This document shows, piece by piece, positions 1 through 11,480 of a stretch of DNA of 64,000 nt. The notes under the pieces are model-generated. The model made no database searches and was not told where the DNA came from. It was given only the letters and a program-made list of their open reading frames with translations. Origin of the DNA: Citrobacter sedlakii NBRC 105722. GTDB taxonomy: Bacteria; Pseudomonadota; Gammaproteobacteria; Enterobacterales; Enterobacteriaceae. How positions within the stretch are numbered: position 1 is the first letter of the stretch; every line of letters begins with the position of its first letter. Position numbers and translations under genes: made by a program. The DNA is taken from positions 1-64,000 of the forward strand of contig NZ_BBNB01000018.1 in NCBI RefSeq assembly GCF_000759835.1, given 5' to 3'.

Positions 1-65
1 TATTTCGGGCTGACAAGAGGAAATTTAAAATAATTTATCAACCGCGCAATTTTTATTCTTTACGT

Positions 66-611
66 TTATTTAACCGGCGATTTGACGGTTAACTGGGCGA
101 TTTCCCGGGCAAAACCTGCAACCTGCTCCCAGTCGGTATAGATCACTTCTTTGTTGGTGTCCGTTTCGCCGCCTGACATTTTCATAATCAGTTTGATCAT
201 TATGCGGTCATACCAGCGATAGCGCGGGTAAAGCAACGCGCCGGCGATCACCGCACAGCGGTCAGGGCGCCACTGCGAGCTCATTAAAAATTTACGCGCG
301 TAACTGTTAGTCTGCGGCGTGCGCTTTTCCGGTTTACGCGCCACCAGATTTACGGAATAGAACGCGCTCGGCATCCCGTTCAGCCGCGTCGCATGTTTTT
401 TTACGAACTCCTGAAAGGCTGTATGGTAATGCCCGTAACGTATAGACGCGCCAATAACTACGCGATCGTAGCTGTCCCATTCAGGTTCTTCGGTACGGTG
501 CAAATTCACGACGTCTGCCCAGATGCCCAGTTCTTTCAGTTCTGACGCCAGATACGAAGCGATTTCGCGCGTTTGTCCATCCCGGGTTGAAAAAAGAATC
601 AGTGTTTTCAC
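66..611 (-). CDS. hemG: Protoporphyrinogen IX dehydrogenase (menaquinone), HemG
   Basis: This flavoprotein oxidises protoporphyrinogen IX to protoporphyrin IX in haem synthesis and passes electrons to the quinone pool at the inner membrane. At 181 residues it matches the E. coli length. The N-terminus has a flavodoxin-type FMN phosphate loop (STRDGQT, about residues 8-14), and the insert typical of long-chain HemG proteins (KLIMKMSGG) lies near residues 140-148. It is the last gene of a minus-strand group pepQ-yigZ-trkH-hemG and starts 11 bases after trkH ends. In E. coli an rRNA operon lies just beyond hemG; the 65 bases left of the gene are AT-rich but too few to show one. Confidence 0.96.
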   Translation of the reverse strand: MKTLILFSTRDGQTREIASYLASELKELGIWADVVNLHRTEEPEWDSYDRVVIGASIRYGHYHTAFQEFVKKHATRLNGMPSAFYSVNLVARKPEKRTPQTNSYARKFLMSSQWRPDRCAVIAGALLYPRYRWYDRIMIKLIMKMSGGETDTNKEVIYTDWEQVAGFAREIAQLTVKSPVK

Positions 612-622
612 GTGTTACTCCA

Positions 623-2074
623 TTATTCACGCCAGAAGGTCGGGGTAAAAAGTACCAGCAAAGTGAAGACCTCAAGACGGCCAAACAGCATATTGGCAAT
701 CAGGATCCATTTCGCCACCGGATTCATACTGGCAAAGTTGTCCGCGACGACACCCAGCCCGGGTCCAAGGTTGTTAAGTGTAGCCACCACGGAGGCAAAC
801 GCGGAAAAGTCGTCCACGCCAGTCGCGATAATCGCCAGCATACTGACAATAAATACCAGAGCATACGCCGAGAAAAAACCCCAAACCGCTTCGAGGATAC
901 GTTCCGGCAGCGCACGGTTCCCCAGCTTAATACTGTAGACCGCATTCGGATGCACCAGTCGCTTCAGTTCTCGGTTCCCTTGTTTGAACAACAGGAGGAT
1001 ACGGATCACCTTCAGCCCCCCGCCTGTCGAACCGGCGCAACCGCCGATAAACGCGGAGCACAACAGCAGCACTGGCAGGAACAGCGGCCAGCGCGCAATA
1101 CTGTCGGTAGTGAAGCCCGCCGTCGTCGCCATCGACACCACCTGGAAAAAGGCCTGGTTGAGCGTCGTTAGCGCAGAGTTATAAACATCATGGAACCACA
1201 GCACGATCGTGCAGATGACCACCAGCGTAAGCTGCACGCCAACAAACATGCGAAACTCCGGGTCACGCCAGTACACTTTGAGGCTACGTCCGCTTAACAA
1301 AGAGAAGTGCAAACCATAGTTACAGCCGGAGATTAATAAAAAGATAGCGATAATCGTGTTAATCGTTGGGCTGTCAAAATAGCCCACGCTGGCGTCGTGC
1401 GTAGAAAACCCGCCGATGGCGATAGTGGCGAAGCTGTGCCCGATAGCGTCAAACGCGGGCATCCCGGCAAACCATAGCGCCAGCGCGCAGGCCACGGTCA
1501 GCAGGACGTAGATCAGCCACAGCGTCTTTGCCGTCTCCGCAATACGCGGGCGCATTTTGTTGTCTTTTAGCGGCCCGGGCATTTCAGCGCGATACAACTG
1601 CATCCCCCCGACGCCAAGTATCGGCAGAATCGCCACCGCCAACACGATGATCCCCATCCCGCCAAACCACTGCAGCATCTGGCGATAAAAAAGAATCGCG
1701 TGCGGTAACGAATCCAGACCCACCAGTGTGGTGGCGCCCGTTGTGGTTAAACCGGAAAATGATTCAAAAAACGCATCGGTAATGGTGAGGTTCGGGCTTT
1801 CCGAGAAAATAAACGGTAACGCACCCACGCTACCCAGCACGGTCCAGAACAACACCACAATCAGAAACCCTTCGCGCGATTTCAGTTCACCTTTCTCGCG
1901 GCGGTTAGGCCACCACAGCATTGAGCCTATCGCCAGCGCGACAAAGAACGTTTGCGTAAATGCACGTCCCGCCCCATCACGATAGATGAGGGCTACCAGT
2001 CCGGGAATAATCATCGTCCCCGAAAATAAGATGACCAGTAGTCCAACGATTCGGGTAATGGCGCGAAAATGCAT
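623..2074 (-). CDS. trkH: Trk potassium uptake protein TrkH
   Basis: This is the potassium-translocating membrane subunit of the Trk system, which works with cytoplasmic TrkA. The 483-residue length equals E. coli TrkH. The four pore-loop repeats are visible: FSGLTTTGATT (about 106-116), ATIAIGGFSTHD (about 216-227), TTAGFTTD (about 317-324) and NNLGPGLG (near 435). These carry the selectivity-filter glycines of the SKT superfamily. Many hydrophobic membrane segments separate them. The gene begins 37 bases after yigZ ends and runs into hemG, so it is probably co-transcribed with both. Confidence 0.96.
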   Translation of the reverse strand: MHFRAITRIVGLLVILFSGTMIIPGLVALIYRDGAGRAFTQTFFVALAIGSMLWWPNRREKGELKSREGFLIVVLFWTVLGSVGALPFIFSESPNLTITDAFFESFSGLTTTGATTLVGLDSLPHAILFYRQMLQWFGGMGIIVLAVAILPILGVGGMQLYRAEMPGPLKDNKMRPRIAETAKTLWLIYVLLTVACALALWFAGMPAFDAIGHSFATIAIGGFSTHDASVGYFDSPTINTIIAIFLLISGCNYGLHFSLLSGRSLKVYWRDPEFRMFVGVQLTLVVICTIVLWFHDVYNSALTTLNQAFFQVVSMATTAGFTTDSIARWPLFLPVLLLCSAFIGGCAGSTGGGLKVIRILLLFKQGNRELKRLVHPNAVYSIKLGNRALPERILEAVWGFFSAYALVFIVSMLAIIATGVDDFSAFASVVATLNNLGPGLGVVADNFASMNPVAKWILIANMLFGRLEVFTLLVLFTPTFWRE

Positions 2075-2111
2075 CTCTGCCGCTTCCTTAGTTCTTCAAA
2101 ATGAGGGGGGA

Positions 2112-2726
2112 TTATTCTTCAATCGCTAACAAATGCAATGAACCGCGGCTAAAATCCGCCAGCCTTGCTGAAAATTCGGCCACTTTCGCATAAGGAAGCG
2201 CCACCCTGAGCCGAACGAACGCCTGGTATTCACGCGTGACGATGTTGCCGTCATGCTGAGCCAGAAGTGTTTCCACCCCAGCCAACTGCGCGTATTCACA
2301 CTGCAAAGTATATTCGGTTAACGGCGTCTTGCGCTGTGTTGTTAGCTGACGCAGCGCCTGGTTGACGCCGCCGCCGTACGCTTTCACCAATCCACCTGTT
2401 CCGAGCAGGATCCCACCGTAATAGCGCACCACCACGGCGGTGATTTCCCCAACGCCGCAGCCCATCAGTTGGGCAAGCATTGGCTTGCCCGCCGTGCCCG
2501 CCGGTTCGCCATCGTCGGAAAACCCCAATTGCTGCGAATCATCCGGCGCGCCTGCCACCCACGCCACGCAATGGTGACGGGCATCCGGATGCGCCGCTTT
2601 CACTGACCCGACAAAGGCTTTCGCCGCCTCAACGCCATCGGTATGCGCCAGAAGCGTAATAAAGCGGCTTTTTTTGATCTCCTCGACTACAGTGACCGGC
2701 GCCGCAGGAATTAACCAACTGTCCAT
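2112..2726 (-). CDS. yigZ: IMPACT/UPF0029-family protein YigZ
   Basis: This 204-residue protein belongs to the YigZ/IMPACT family. The N-terminal IMPACT domain fills roughly residues 1-125 and contains the family signature around GEPAGTAGKPM; a smaller ferredoxin-like domain follows. Its molecular role in bacteria is not settled; eukaryotic IMPACT regulates the Gcn2 kinase by binding Gcn1, but that role should not be transferred. The start codon overlaps the pepQ stop codon by one base (TAATG), which indicates translational coupling with pepQ. Confidence 0.93.
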   Translation of the reverse strand: MDSWLIPAAPVTVVEEIKKSRFITLLAHTDGVEAAKAFVGSVKAAHPDARHHCVAWVAGAPDDSQQLGFSDDGEPAGTAGKPMLAQLMGCGVGEITAVVVRYYGGILLGTGGLVKAYGGGVNQALRQLTTQRKTPLTEYTLQCEYAQLAGVETLLAQHDGNIVTREYQAFVRLRVALPYAKVAEFSARLADFSRGSLHLLAIEE

Positions 2727-4057
2727 TACGCCAGTTTCAGATCCCGCGTCATGTTTTCCACGCCGTTATCATGAATCACTACGTTATCTTCGATACGAAT
2801 GCCGCCGAACGGTTTCAGCGCTTCAATTTTCTGCCAGTTGAAATGCTTGCTGTACTGCCCTTCGCGCCACGGCGCAAGCAGCGACTCGATGAAGTAAATC
2901 CCCGGCTCAATGGTCAGGACCATGCCAGGCTGGAGCACGCGGGTACAGCGCAGGTACGGATATTTTGACGGCGCGGCAAGATGCGTACCGCTGTCATCCT
3001 GCATAAATCCGCCAACGTCGTGTACCTGTAACCCCAACTGATGGCCGATTCCGTGCGGCATAAACGGCCCGGTAAGATTATTCTCCACCATCGCTTCTTC
3101 GCTCATATCCGTAACAATCTGGTGCTTACGCAACAGCTTGGCGATGCGTTGATGGAACTGGATGTGATAATCAACGTAGCTGACGCCCGCCTTCATGGTG
3201 GCGATCAGCGACAGCTGTTCATCGTTAACGTCTTTTACCAGTTGCGCATAATCGTTGTCGCTTTTCGCCGACCAGGTACGTGTGAGATCTGCCGCGTAAC
3301 CGTTGTACTCCGCGCCCGCATCCAGCAAAAAGCTGCGGATTTCAGATGGCGCCTGATGATCCAGTTTGGTGTAATGCAGTACAGAGGCGTGTTCATTGAG
3401 TGCGACGATATTGCCGTAAGGCACATCGGTATCACGATGTCCGGTGGCGGTCAGGTAGGCCAGATTAATGTCGAACTCACTCATGCCGGAACGAAAGGCT
3501 TCCTCTGCGGCACGATGACCATTCACCGCCATTTTCTGCGCTTCACGCATACAGGCCAGCTCATAGTCTGTTTTATAGGCGCGATAATAATGCAGGTAAT
3601 CAATCACCCCTTTCGGGTTGATATTGCTGGCCGCAATATCCAGTTGCAGCGCGCGCTCGGGAACCGGGCCAATATAGCCGATATTGCCGCGTGCAGCAGG
3701 CAGTTGGCTACCAATGCCCTCCGCTTTTGGCAGCGCAATGACTTCAATTTCTTCTGTCCAGAAGGAGGTCGGCAGCGGTTCCACATTGTGCCAGTAATCC
3801 ACCGGTAAATAGAACCACAGTTTCGGTTTGTTTACGCCATCCACCAGCAGCCAGCAGTTCGGCACCTGCGTCACTGGCACCCACGCCTTAAACTGCGGAT
3901 TCACTTTAAACGGATAGGGATGATCGTCGAGGAAAACGTTAACCAGCTCGCCGGAATGAATAAGTAACGCATCGAGTTTGAAGCGCGCCAGCGCGTCACG
4001 TGTCCGTTCCTGTAGGGTAACGATATGATTTTTATAGAGTGCGGCCAGTGATTCCAT
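2726..4057 (-). CDS. pepQ: Xaa-Pro dipeptidase PepQ
   Basis: PepQ is a cytoplasmic metallopeptidase (M24 family) that cleaves dipeptides with proline at the second position; the E. coli enzyme also hydrolyses some organophosphates. The 443 residues match the family. The di-metal ligands are in place: two Asp in the stretch [17 protein letters not shown] (about 244-260), His in [10 protein letters not shown] (about 336-345), Glu in IEPGIYF (about 384) and Glu in [10 protein letters not shown] (about 423). It is divergent from fadB, with a 189-base gap between the two start codons. Confidence 0.96.
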   Translation of the reverse strand: MESLAALYKNHIVTLQERTRDALARFKLDALLIHSGELVNVFLDDHPYPFKVNPQFKAWVPVTQVPNCWLLVDGVNKPKLWFYLPVDYWHNVEPLPTSFWTEEIEVIALPKAEGIGSQLPAARGNIGYIGPVPERALQLDIAASNINPKGVIDYLHYYRAYKTDYELACMREAQKMAVNGHRAAEEAFRSGMSEFDINLAYLTATGHRDTDVPYGNIVALNEHASVLHYTKLDHQAPSEIRSFLLDAGAEYNGYAADLTRTWSAKSDNDYAQLVKDVNDEQLSLIATMKAGVSYVDYHIQFHQRIAKLLRKHQIVTDMSEEAMVENNLTGPFMPHGIGHQLGLQVHDVGGFMQDDSGTHLAAPSKYPYLRCTRVLQPGMVLTIEPGIYFIESLLAPWREGQYSKHFNWQKIEALKPFGGIRIEDNVVIHDNGVENMTRDLKLA

Positions 4058-4204
4058 TTTCTATCCTTCTGCTTTTTTGACCTCAAGTCTCCGCATCTTA
4101 GCACAACGACCCGAAAGAGCGTGATTTCTGCCGACCGTGATCGGATCGGCATTTTTTTAATCACTTGTTTGCATTTCTTTAACACAAAATACACACTTCG
4201 ATTC

Positions 4205-4221
4205 ATCTGGTACGACCAGAT
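4205..4221. promoter_or_regulatory. FadR operator of fadBA
   Basis: The 17-base palindrome ATCTGGTACGACCAGAT lies 25 bases upstream of the fadB start codon. It has the form of the FadR operator known at E. coli fadBA. FadR represses here and releases when bound by long-chain acyl-CoA. Its place between fadB and its upstream AT-rich promoter region fits repression of fadBA. Confidence 0.88.
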
Positions 4222-4246
4222 CCCCATGCGGATTCAGGAGACTGAC

Positions 4247-6436
4247 ATGCTTTACAAAGGCGACACCCTGTACCTCGACTGGCTGGAAGATGGCATCGCC
4301 GAACTGGTGTTCGATGCCCCCGGCTCAGTCAATAAACTCGACACTGCGACCGTCGCCAGCCTCGGCCAGGCGCTGGATGTACTGGAAAAGCAGACAGATT
4401 TAAAAGGGCTGCTGCTGCGTTCTGAGAAAGCAGCCTTTATTGTCGGTGCGGACATCACCGAATTTCTTTCACTGTTTCTGGTTCCCGAAGAACAGTTAAG
4501 CCAGTGGCTACATTTTGCCAACAGCGTCTTTAACCGTCTGGAAGACCTGCCGGTCCCTACCCTTTCCGCCGTCAACGGCTATGCGTTGGGCGGCGGCTGC
4601 GAATGCGTGCTGGCGACCGATTACCGTCTGGCGACGCCCGATCTGCGCATCGGTCTTCCGGAAACGAAGCTGGGCATTATGCCAGGCTTTGGCGGCTCCG
4701 TCCGTATGCCGCGCATGCTGGGCGCCGACAGCGCGCTGGAAATTATTGCCGCCGGTAAAGACGTTGGCGCAGAGCAGGCGCTGAAAATCGGCCTGGTCGA
4801 TGGTGTGGTGAAGGCGGAAAAACTGACGGAAGGCGCAATAGCGGTACTGCGCCAGGCGATTAACGGCGATCTGGACTGGAGAGCGAAACGTCAGCCAAAA
4901 CTGGAACCCCTTAAACTCAGTAAGATTGAAGCCGCCATGAGCTTTACCATCGCCAAAGGCATGGTCGCGCAGACGGCGGGCAAACATTACCCGGCCCCTA
5001 TGACAGCGGTGAAAACCATTGAAGCGGCGGCGCGCTTTGGCCGCGAAGAAGCGCTGAACCTGGAAAATAAGAGCTTTGTTCCATTGGCGCATACCAACGA
5101 AGCGCGCGCGCTGGTTGGCATCTTCCTGAACGATCAGTTCGTAAAAGGCAAAGCGAAGAAGCTGACCAAAGACGTTGAGACGCCAAAGCAGGCTGCCGTG
5201 CTGGGCGCGGGTATTATGGGCGGCGGTATCGCTTATCAATCGGCATGGAAAGGCGTGCCGGTGATCATGAAGGATATCAACGACAAATCGCTGACGCTGG
5301 GAATGACCGAAGCCGCCAAACTGCTGAATAAACAGCTGGAGCGCGGCAAGATTGACGGTCTGAAGATGGCGGGGGTGATTTCGACGATTCATCCGACGCT
5401 CGACTACGCTGGCTTTGATCGCGTGGACGTGGTTGTGGAAGCCGTTGTGGAAAACCCGAAGGTGAAAAAAGCCGTGCTGGCGGAAACAGAAGAAAAGGTC
5501 CGCCCGGATGCTGTACTGGCGTCAAACACGTCCACGATTCCCATTAGCGAACTGGCAAGCGTACTGAAGCGTCCGGAAAACTTCTGCGGGATGCATTTCT
5601 TTAACCCGGTGCACCGTATGCCGCTGGTCGAAGTGATCCGTGGCGAACAAACGTCTGATGACACCATCGCCAAAGTGGTGGCGTGGGCCAGCAAAATGGG
5701 CAAAACGCCCATCGTCGTTAACGACTGCCCGGGCTTCTTCGTTAACCGCGTGCTGTTTCCGTACTTTGCCGGATTCAGCCAACTGCTGCGCGACGGCGCG
5801 GATTTCCGCAAAATCGACAAAGTGATGGAAAAGCAATTTGGCTGGCCGATGGGTCCGGCGTATCTGCTGGACGTCGTGGGCATTGATACCGCCCACCATG
5901 CGCAGGCAGTGATGGCCGCAGGTTTCCCACAACGTATGCAGAAAGATTATCGCGACGCGATCGACGCCCTCTTCGACGCCAACCGTTTTGGTCAGAAGAA
6001 CGGTCTGGGTTTCTGGCGCTATAAAGAAGACAGCAAAGGTAAACCGAAAAAAGACGACGACGCGGCCGTGGACAGCCTGCTCGCCGACGTCAGCAACGCG
6101 AAGCGTGATTTCAGCGACGACGAAATTATCGCCCGCATGATGATCCCAATGGTCAACGAAGTGGTGCGTTGTCTTGAAGAAGGCGTCATCGCCAGCCCGG
6201 CGGAAGCCGATATGGCATTGGTGTACGGCCTGGGCTTCCCGCCATTCCACGGCGGCGCGTTCCGCTGGCTGGATACGCTCGGCAGCGCGAAGTATCTCGA
6301 CATGGCGCAACAGTATCAGTCTCTCGGTCCGCTGTATGACGTGCCGGAAGGGCTGCGCGACAAAGCGCGCCATAACGAACCCTACTATCCAGCAGTTGAG
6401 CCAGCCCGTCCGGTTGGCGAGCTGAAAACGGCTTAA
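4247..6436 (+). CDS. fadB: Fatty acid oxidation complex subunit alpha FadB
   Basis: FadB is the multifunctional alpha subunit of the aerobic beta-oxidation complex (enoyl-CoA hydratase, 3-hydroxyacyl-CoA dehydrogenase, epimerase and isomerase). The start chosen gives 729 residues beginning [10 protein letters not shown], equal to E. coli, preceded by CAGGAG; the frame stays open further upstream but has no better start. The N-terminal crotonase domain shows GYALGGGCE (Glu about 119) and [15 protein letters not shown] (Glu about 139). The dehydrogenase domain starts with the NAD loop [10 protein letters not shown] (about 320) and contains [10 protein letters not shown] with the catalytic His near 450. 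fadA follows after 9 bases. Confidence 0.98.
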   Translation: MLYKGDTLYLDWLEDGIAELVFDAPGSVNKLDTATVASLGQALDVLEKQTDLKGLLLRSEKAAFIVGADITEFLSLFLVPEEQLSQWLHFANSVFNRLEDLPVPTLSAVNGYALGGGCECVLATDYRLATPDLRIGLPETKLGIMPGFGGSVRMPRMLGADSALEIIAAGKDVGAEQALKIGLVDGVVKAEKLTEGAIAVLRQAINGDLDWRAKRQPKLEPLKLSKIEAAMSFTIAKGMVAQTAGKHYPAPMTAVKTIEAAARFGREEALNLENKSFVPLAHTNEARALVGIFLNDQFVKGKAKKLTKDVETPKQAAVLGAGIMGGGIAYQSAWKGVPVIMKDINDKSLTLGMTEAAKLLNKQLERGKIDGLKMAGVISTIHPTLDYAGFDRVDVVVEAVVENPKVKKAVLAETEEKVRPDAVLASNTSTIPISELASVLKRPENFCGMHFFNPVHRMPLVEVIRGEQTSDDTIAKVVAWASKMGKTPIVVNDCPGFFVNRVLFPYFAGFSQLLRDGADFRKIDKVMEKQFGWPMGPAYLLDVVGIDTAHHAQAVMAAGFPQRMQKDYRDAIDALFDANRFGQKNGLGFWRYKEDSKGKPKKDDDAAVDSLLADVSNAKRDFSDDEIIARMMIPMVNEVVRCLEEGVIASPAEADMALVYGLGFPPFHGGAFRWLDTLGSAKYLDMAQQYQSLGPLYDVPEGLRDKARHNEPYYPAVEPARPVGELKTA

Positions 6437-7609
<1,173 letters not shown>

Positions 7610-7619
7610 GTGAGTTCAA

Positions 7620-7639
7620 GGCCCGGCACGCTCCGGGCC
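7620..7639 (+). other. Hairpin just after fadA
   Basis: A perfect 7-base-pair stem (GGCCCGG, 6-base loop, CCGGGCC) begins 11 bases after the fadA stop codon. It has no T-run, so it is not a standard terminator by itself. It could protect the 3' end of the fadBA message or act as a REP-like fold. Confidence 0.4.
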
Positions 7640-7698
7640 ACCAGAAAAATCACCGGAGGGCGTCTCCCTTCACCGGGCATTATTTAGTTGCCGTTCTT

Positions 7699-7723
7699 CC
7701 CGCCTGTCAGGGGCGGGTTTTTT
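7699..7723 (+). terminator. Rho-independent terminator of fadBA
   Basis: CCCGCC pairs with GGCGGG across a 7-base loop, and six T residues follow directly. It lies between the convergent fadA and fre genes and is oriented to end plus-strand transcripts. Confidence 0.85.
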
Positions 7724-7728
7724 ATTGC

Positions 7729-8430
7729 TTAAATGAAAGCGAACGCATCGCCAAACAGACGATCGGCTCGCGCGCTGCGCTCGTTACAGAACAGGTCGCG
7801 CGCAATTTTCGCCATCTCAAAGCGACCCGCGATATAAATATCATGTTCTGCCAGCGTACCGTGATCCTGCAACACGGCGGTTAATACCGTCCCCGTGCGC
7901 CCGCGCCAGCCCGCTTCAGGCTGTTCAACCACCGGCTCCACGCGCAGGTTCGGGTGCTTCAGCGTCAGCGCTTCCAGCTCTGAGAGATCGTAGAGGTGCT
8001 TTTCTTCGCGGCCACCCCAATAAATGGTCACCTCACGGTTCGGGTTGCGCGCCAGGGCCGTCAACAGTATTGAACGCGCGTAAGAAAATCCGGTACCGCC
8101 GGCAATCAGGATCAGCGGGCGCTCTTCATCGTCGCGCAGCCACGCTTCACCGTGCGGAATATCAACGACGATCTCATGATCTTTAAGAATGCGATCCATC
8201 ACCGCTTTGGCATAGAGGTTAATTTCAGACGCGCCAATATGAAGCTCAATAAACCCCTGTTCGTCCGGCGTTGACGCCATTGAGAACGGACGTTTATCCC
8301 GTTCGTCCATCACCACCATCAAATACTGACCGGCACGAAAGGAAAATGCCGCGTCGGGCACTAAACGAACGCGGTATACGGTATCGGTGATAGCTTCTAC
8401 CGAGGTCACTTTACAGCTTAAGGTTGTCAT
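7729..8430 (-). CDS. fre: NAD(P)H-flavin reductase Fre
   Basis: Fre reduces free flavins (FMN, FAD, riboflavin) with NAD(P)H; the reduced flavins serve ferric reduction, ribonucleotide reductase activation and, through FMNH2, prenylated-FMN enzymes. It has 233 residues, equal to E. coli. RPFSMAS (about 46-52) is the flavin-binding RxxS motif and [10 protein letters not shown] (about 111-120) the nicotinamide-binding glycine motif. It lies 40 bases downstream of ubiD on the same strand; a shared transcript is plausible because UbiD uses prenylated FMN. Confidence 0.97.
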   Translation of the reverse strand: MTTLSCKVTSVEAITDTVYRVRLVPDAAFSFRAGQYLMVVMDERDKRPFSMASTPDEQGFIELHIGASEINLYAKAVMDRILKDHEIVVDIPHGEAWLRDDEERPLILIAGGTGFSYARSILLTALARNPNREVTIYWGGREEKHLYDLSELEALTLKHPNLRVEPVVEQPEAGWRGRTGTVLTAVLQDHGTLAEHDIYIAGRFEMAKIARDLFCNERSARADRLFGDAFAFI

Positions 8431-8470
8431 GCGCTCCCTCTATGGGTCTATAGGGCAAAACGTTCGCGCC

Positions 8471-9964
8471 TCAGGCGCCTTTACCGTGATTAAAGATGGC
8501 CAGTTCATCCCATATCGCGTCAACACGCGCGATAACATCCGGGTCTTTTTTAATGGGACGCCCCCACTCGCGTTGGGTTTCACCAGGCCATTTGTTCGTG
8601 GCATCCAGCCCCATTTTTGAACCCAGCCCGGAGACCGGCGAAGCAAAATCCAGATAATCGATTGGCGTGTTTTCGACCAGCACCGTGTCCCGTGCAGGGT
8701 CCATACGGGTGGTGATCGCCCAGATGACGTCGTTCCAGTCGCGAGCGTTGACATCGTCATCGCAGACGATAACAAACTTGGTGTACATAAACTGGCGTAA
8801 AAATGACCAGACGCCCATCATGACGCGTTTCGCATGTCCCGCGTACTGTTTTTTCATCGTCACGACGGCCAGACGGTATGAACAGCCTTCCGGCGGCAGG
8901 TAAAAGTCGACGATTTCCGGAAACTGCTTTTGCAGAATGGGGACAAAGACTTCGTTCAACGCTACGCCAAGTACCGCCGGTTCATCCGGTGGACGACCGG
9001 TATAAGTGGAGTGGTAAATGGCGTCTTCACGCCGGGTAATATGCGTGACGGTAAAGACCGGGAAGCTGTCCACCTCGTTGTAATAGCCGGTATGGTCGCC
9101 GTATGGGCCTTCCGGCGCCATCTCACCGGGCTCAAGGTATCCTTCCAGTACGATCTCCGCGCTGGCTGGCACTTCGAGATCGTTAGAAATACATTTAACC
9201 ACTTCGGTTTTTGTACCGCGCAGCAGACCGGCAAAAGCATATTCGGACAGCGTATCCGGCACTGGCGTCACTGCGCCAAGAATCGTGGCCGGATCGGCCC
9301 CCAGCGCCACGGAAACCGGGAAGCGCTCGCCAGGGTGCGCCGCACACCACTCCTGATAATCAAGTGCGCCGCCGCGATGCGACAGCCAGCGCATGATGAG
9401 CTTATTTTTACCAATCAACTGCTGACGATAAATGCCCAGATTCTGCCGCTCTTTATGCGGCCCACGGGTCACGGTAAGCCCCCAGGTAATGAGCGGCGCA
9501 GCATCTTCCGGCCAGCAGGTCATAATGGGAATGCGGTTCAGATCGACGTCATCACCCGTAATAATCTTCTGCTGACAGGGCGCGCCACGAAGGCGCTTCG
9601 TCGGCATATTCAGCACCTGTTTGAACTGCGGAAGTTTGTCAAAGAGATCGCGAAAGCCCCTCGGCGGTTCCGGTTCTTTCAGAAAGGCCAGCAGCTTACC
9701 CACTTCACGCAGTGCGGAGACATCATCCTGCCCCATCCCCATCGCGACGCGCTTTGGCGTGCCAAACAGGTTACAGAGCACCGGCATGGAAAAGCCTTTA
9801 GGATTTTCAAACAGCAGCGCGGGTCCGCCAGCACGCAGCGTGCGGTCAGCAATTTCAGTGATTTCCAGGTACGGGTCAACTTCAAGCGTGATGCGTTTAA
9901 GTTCGCCCTGTTGTTCAAGCAGCGTCAGGAAGTCGCGTAAATCGTGATATTTCATGGCGTCCAT
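8471..9964 (-). CDS. ubiD: 3-octaprenyl-4-hydroxybenzoate decarboxylase UbiD
   Basis: UbiD removes the carboxyl group of octaprenyl-4-hydroxybenzoate in ubiquinone synthesis, using prenylated FMN made by UbiX. The 497 residues match E. coli UbiD from [10 protein letters not shown] to the end. Recognisable family stretches include [21 protein letters not shown] and the [13 protein letters not shown] segment (about 286-298) that holds active-site acidic residues. It is divergent from rfaH. Confidence 0.97.
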   Translation of the reverse strand: MDAMKYHDLRDFLTLLEQQGELKRITLEVDPYLEITEIADRTLRAGGPALLFENPKGFSMPVLCNLFGTPKRVAMGMGQDDVSALREVGKLLAFLKEPEPPRGFRDLFDKLPQFKQVLNMPTKRLRGAPCQQKIITGDDVDLNRIPIMTCWPEDAAPLITWGLTVTRGPHKERQNLGIYRQQLIGKNKLIMRWLSHRGGALDYQEWCAAHPGERFPVSVALGADPATILGAVTPVPDTLSEYAFAGLLRGTKTEVVKCISNDLEVPASAEIVLEGYLEPGEMAPEGPYGDHTGYYNEVDSFPVFTVTHITRREDAIYHSTYTGRPPDEPAVLGVALNEVFVPILQKQFPEIVDFYLPPEGCSYRLAVVTMKKQYAGHAKRVMMGVWSFLRQFMYTKFVIVCDDDVNARDWNDVIWAITTRMDPARDTVLVENTPIDYLDFASPVSGLGSKMGLDATNKWPGETQREWGRPIKKDPDVIARVDAIWDELAIFNHGKGA

Positions 9965-10053
9965 TATAGCCTCTGGGTAAGCGCCTCATTATACGGCGTT
10001 CATCATCGTGATGCTGTATTTTTGTTAAATTAGCGTGAACTCAGGCAGCCAAC

Positions 10054-10104
10054 AAAGAAGCAGCCGGAATTACGCCGGGTATAATTAACTTAGCGCATAG
10101 CTTT
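10054..10104 (+). promoter_or_regulatory. Putative rfaH promoter region with ERIC-like end
   Basis: A TATAAT hexamer lies at about 10080-10085, 64 bases before the rfaH start codon. It sits inside a stretch (GCAGCCAACAAAGAAGCAGC ... GCCGGGTATA) that resembles the terminal part of ERIC repeats as I remember them. No strong -35 is evident. A leader hairpin follows immediately. Confidence 0.4.
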
Positions 10105-10117
10105 TGCTATGCTTGCG
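10094..10117 (+). other. rfaH leader hairpin
   Basis: GCGCATAGC pairs with GCTATGC plus flanking bases across a TTTT loop, about 27 bases before the rfaH start codon. It would form in the 5' leader if transcription begins at the TATAAT just upstream. No T-run follows; its function is unknown to me. Confidence 0.4.
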
Positions 10118-10143
10118 CCCCGAACAAGCGGATAAGAGTCATT

Positions 10144-10632
10144 ATGCAATCCTGGTATTTACTGTACTGCAAGCGCGGGCAACTTCAGCGTGCCCAGGAA
10201 CACCTCGAAAGACAGGCGGTCAATTGCCTGACGCCGATGATCACCCTGGAAAAGATGGTGCGTGGAAAACGTACCGCAGTCAGCGAACCGCTGTTCCCCA
10301 ACTATCTGTTTGTGGAATTTGATCCGGAAGTGATTCATACCACAACGATTAACGCCACGCGAGGCGTCAGCCACTTCGTTCGTTTTGGCGCTTCCCCGGC
10401 CACCGTGCCCCCCAGCGTCATCCATCAGCTCTCCGTGTATAAACCGGAAGGCATTGTGGATCCGGAGACGCCTTACCCGGGTGACAGCGTGATCATCACC
10501 GAAGGCGCCTTTGAAGGGCTTCAGGCAATCTTCACCGAACCAGACGGCGAAGCGCGCTCTATGCTGCTGCTTAACCTGCTGAATAAAGAGGTGAAGCAGA
10601 GTGTGAAAAACACGGGTTTCCGTAAGCTATAA
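10144..10632 (+). CDS. rfaH: Transcription antitermination factor RfaH
   Basis: RfaH is a NusG paralogue that binds RNA polymerase paused at ops elements and lets it transcribe long operons for LPS core, O antigen, capsule and haemolysin. It has 162 residues as in E. coli. The N-terminal NGN domain starts [18 protein letters not shown], and the C-terminal KOW domain includes [17 protein letters not shown] (about 119-135). It is convergent with tatD and divergent from ubiD. An earlier in-frame-looking start at 10104 belongs to another frame. Confidence 0.97.
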   Translation: MQSWYLLYCKRGQLQRAQEHLERQAVNCLTPMITLEKMVRGKRTAVSEPLFPNYLFVEFDPEVIHTTTINATRGVSHFVRFGASPATVPPSVIHQLSVYKPEGIVDPETPYPGDSVIITEGAFEGLQAIFTEPDGEARSMLLLNLLNKEVKQSVKNTGFRKL

Positions 10633-10656
10633 CGCTCTTGCCGACCCGCATCCGGT

Positions 10657-11439
10657 TCACAGCGCGATGCCGAACAGCGTTCTGACATTGGTATCCGTTG
10701 TGGCGGCAAGCCACTGCGGATCGTCCCCGCGCCAGTGCGCGATACGCGCGAAAATATGCGGCAGATGCGCCGGTTCATTGCGCCGCGACGCCGGTTTCGG
10801 CGACAGATCGCGCGGCAATAAATAGGGTGCATCGGTTTCGATCAGCAGCTTATCCGCAGGAATAAACGGCAGTATTTCACGCAACGCCAGCCCGCGGCGC
10901 TCATCACACACCCAGCCCGTAATGCCTATGTATAACCCTCTGTCGATGCACGCCTGCATCTCCTGGCGTGTGCCGGTAAAACAGTGCAGTACAGCGCCCG
11001 GGAGCTTATCCAGCCACGGATCGAGCAGCGCCAGGAAACGCGTATGCGCGTCACGGCAATGCATAAAAACCGGCATCTGTAATTCGGCGGCTATCCGCAA
11101 CTGTGCGTCGAAAGCTCGCTCCTGCTCTTCTGGCGTGGAAAAGTTGCGATTGAAATCAAGACCGCACTCGCCAATCGCCACCACCTCCGGTAACGCCGCC
11201 AGGGCGACAATGGCTTCCTCCGTTGACGGTTGCCATTGGCTACTGTCGTGCGGGTGAACGCCGGCGGTGGACCAACATTGGGGATAATGTTGCGCAAGAC
11301 GCTGCGCCTGCTGACTTTCATGGAGATTCGTGCCGGTAAGAAGCATGCCGTTCACGCCAGCGGCAAGCGCTCGCGCCACCACCTCGTCCCGGTCTCTGGA
11401 GAACTGCGAACTGGTCAGGTTTACGCCAATATCAAACAT
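10657..11439 (-). CDS. tatD: 3'-5' ssDNA/RNA exonuclease TatD
   Basis: TatD is a cytoplasmic metal-dependent nuclease of the amidohydrolase superfamily; it sits in the tat operon but is not needed for Tat export. The start at [11 protein letters not shown] gives 260 residues as in E. coli. An upstream in-frame ATG four codons earlier overlaps what looks like the ribosome site (GGAGAG), so the inner ATG is preferred. Metal and active-site motifs are GVHPHDS (about 62-68), [16 protein letters not shown] and [11 protein letters not shown] (Asp about 204). Confidence 0.94.
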   Translation of the reverse strand: MFDIGVNLTSSQFSRDRDEVVARALAAGVNGMLLTGTNLHESQQAQRLAQHYPQCWSTAGVHPHDSSQWQPSTEEAIVALAALPEVVAIGECGLDFNRNFSTPEEQERAFDAQLRIAAELQMPVFMHCRDAHTRFLALLDPWLDKLPGAVLHCFTGTRQEMQACIDRGLYIGITGWVCDERRGLALREILPFIPADKLLIETDAPYLLPRDLSPKPASRRNEPAHLPHIFARIAHWRGDDPQWLAATTDTNVRTLFGIAL

Positions 11440-11454
11440 GCTTCTCTCCATATG

Positions 11455-11476
11455 AAAACCGCCCTGACGGGCGGTT
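11455..11476 (-). terminator. Hairpin between tatC and tatD
   Basis: AACCGCCC and GGGCGGTT form an 8-base-pair stem with a four-base loop (GTCA on the minus strand), 4 bases after the tatC stop codon. Only four T residues follow, so it is more likely a partial terminator that lowers tatD expression than a complete stop. Confidence 0.55.
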
Positions 11477-11480
11477 ATAT

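Noticed and set aside
1-65. Possible rRNA operon upstream region left of hemG
   Set aside because: In E. coli an rrn operon lies beyond hemG, but 65 AT-rich bases are not enough to support a promoter call.
4508-5392. 294-codon open frame antisense to fadB
   Set aside because: It lies wholly within the conserved fadB gene and has shadow-like composition.
8930-9940. 336-codon open frame antisense to ubiD
   Set aside because: ubiD is full length and conserved on the minus strand; the antisense frame shows no recognisable domain.
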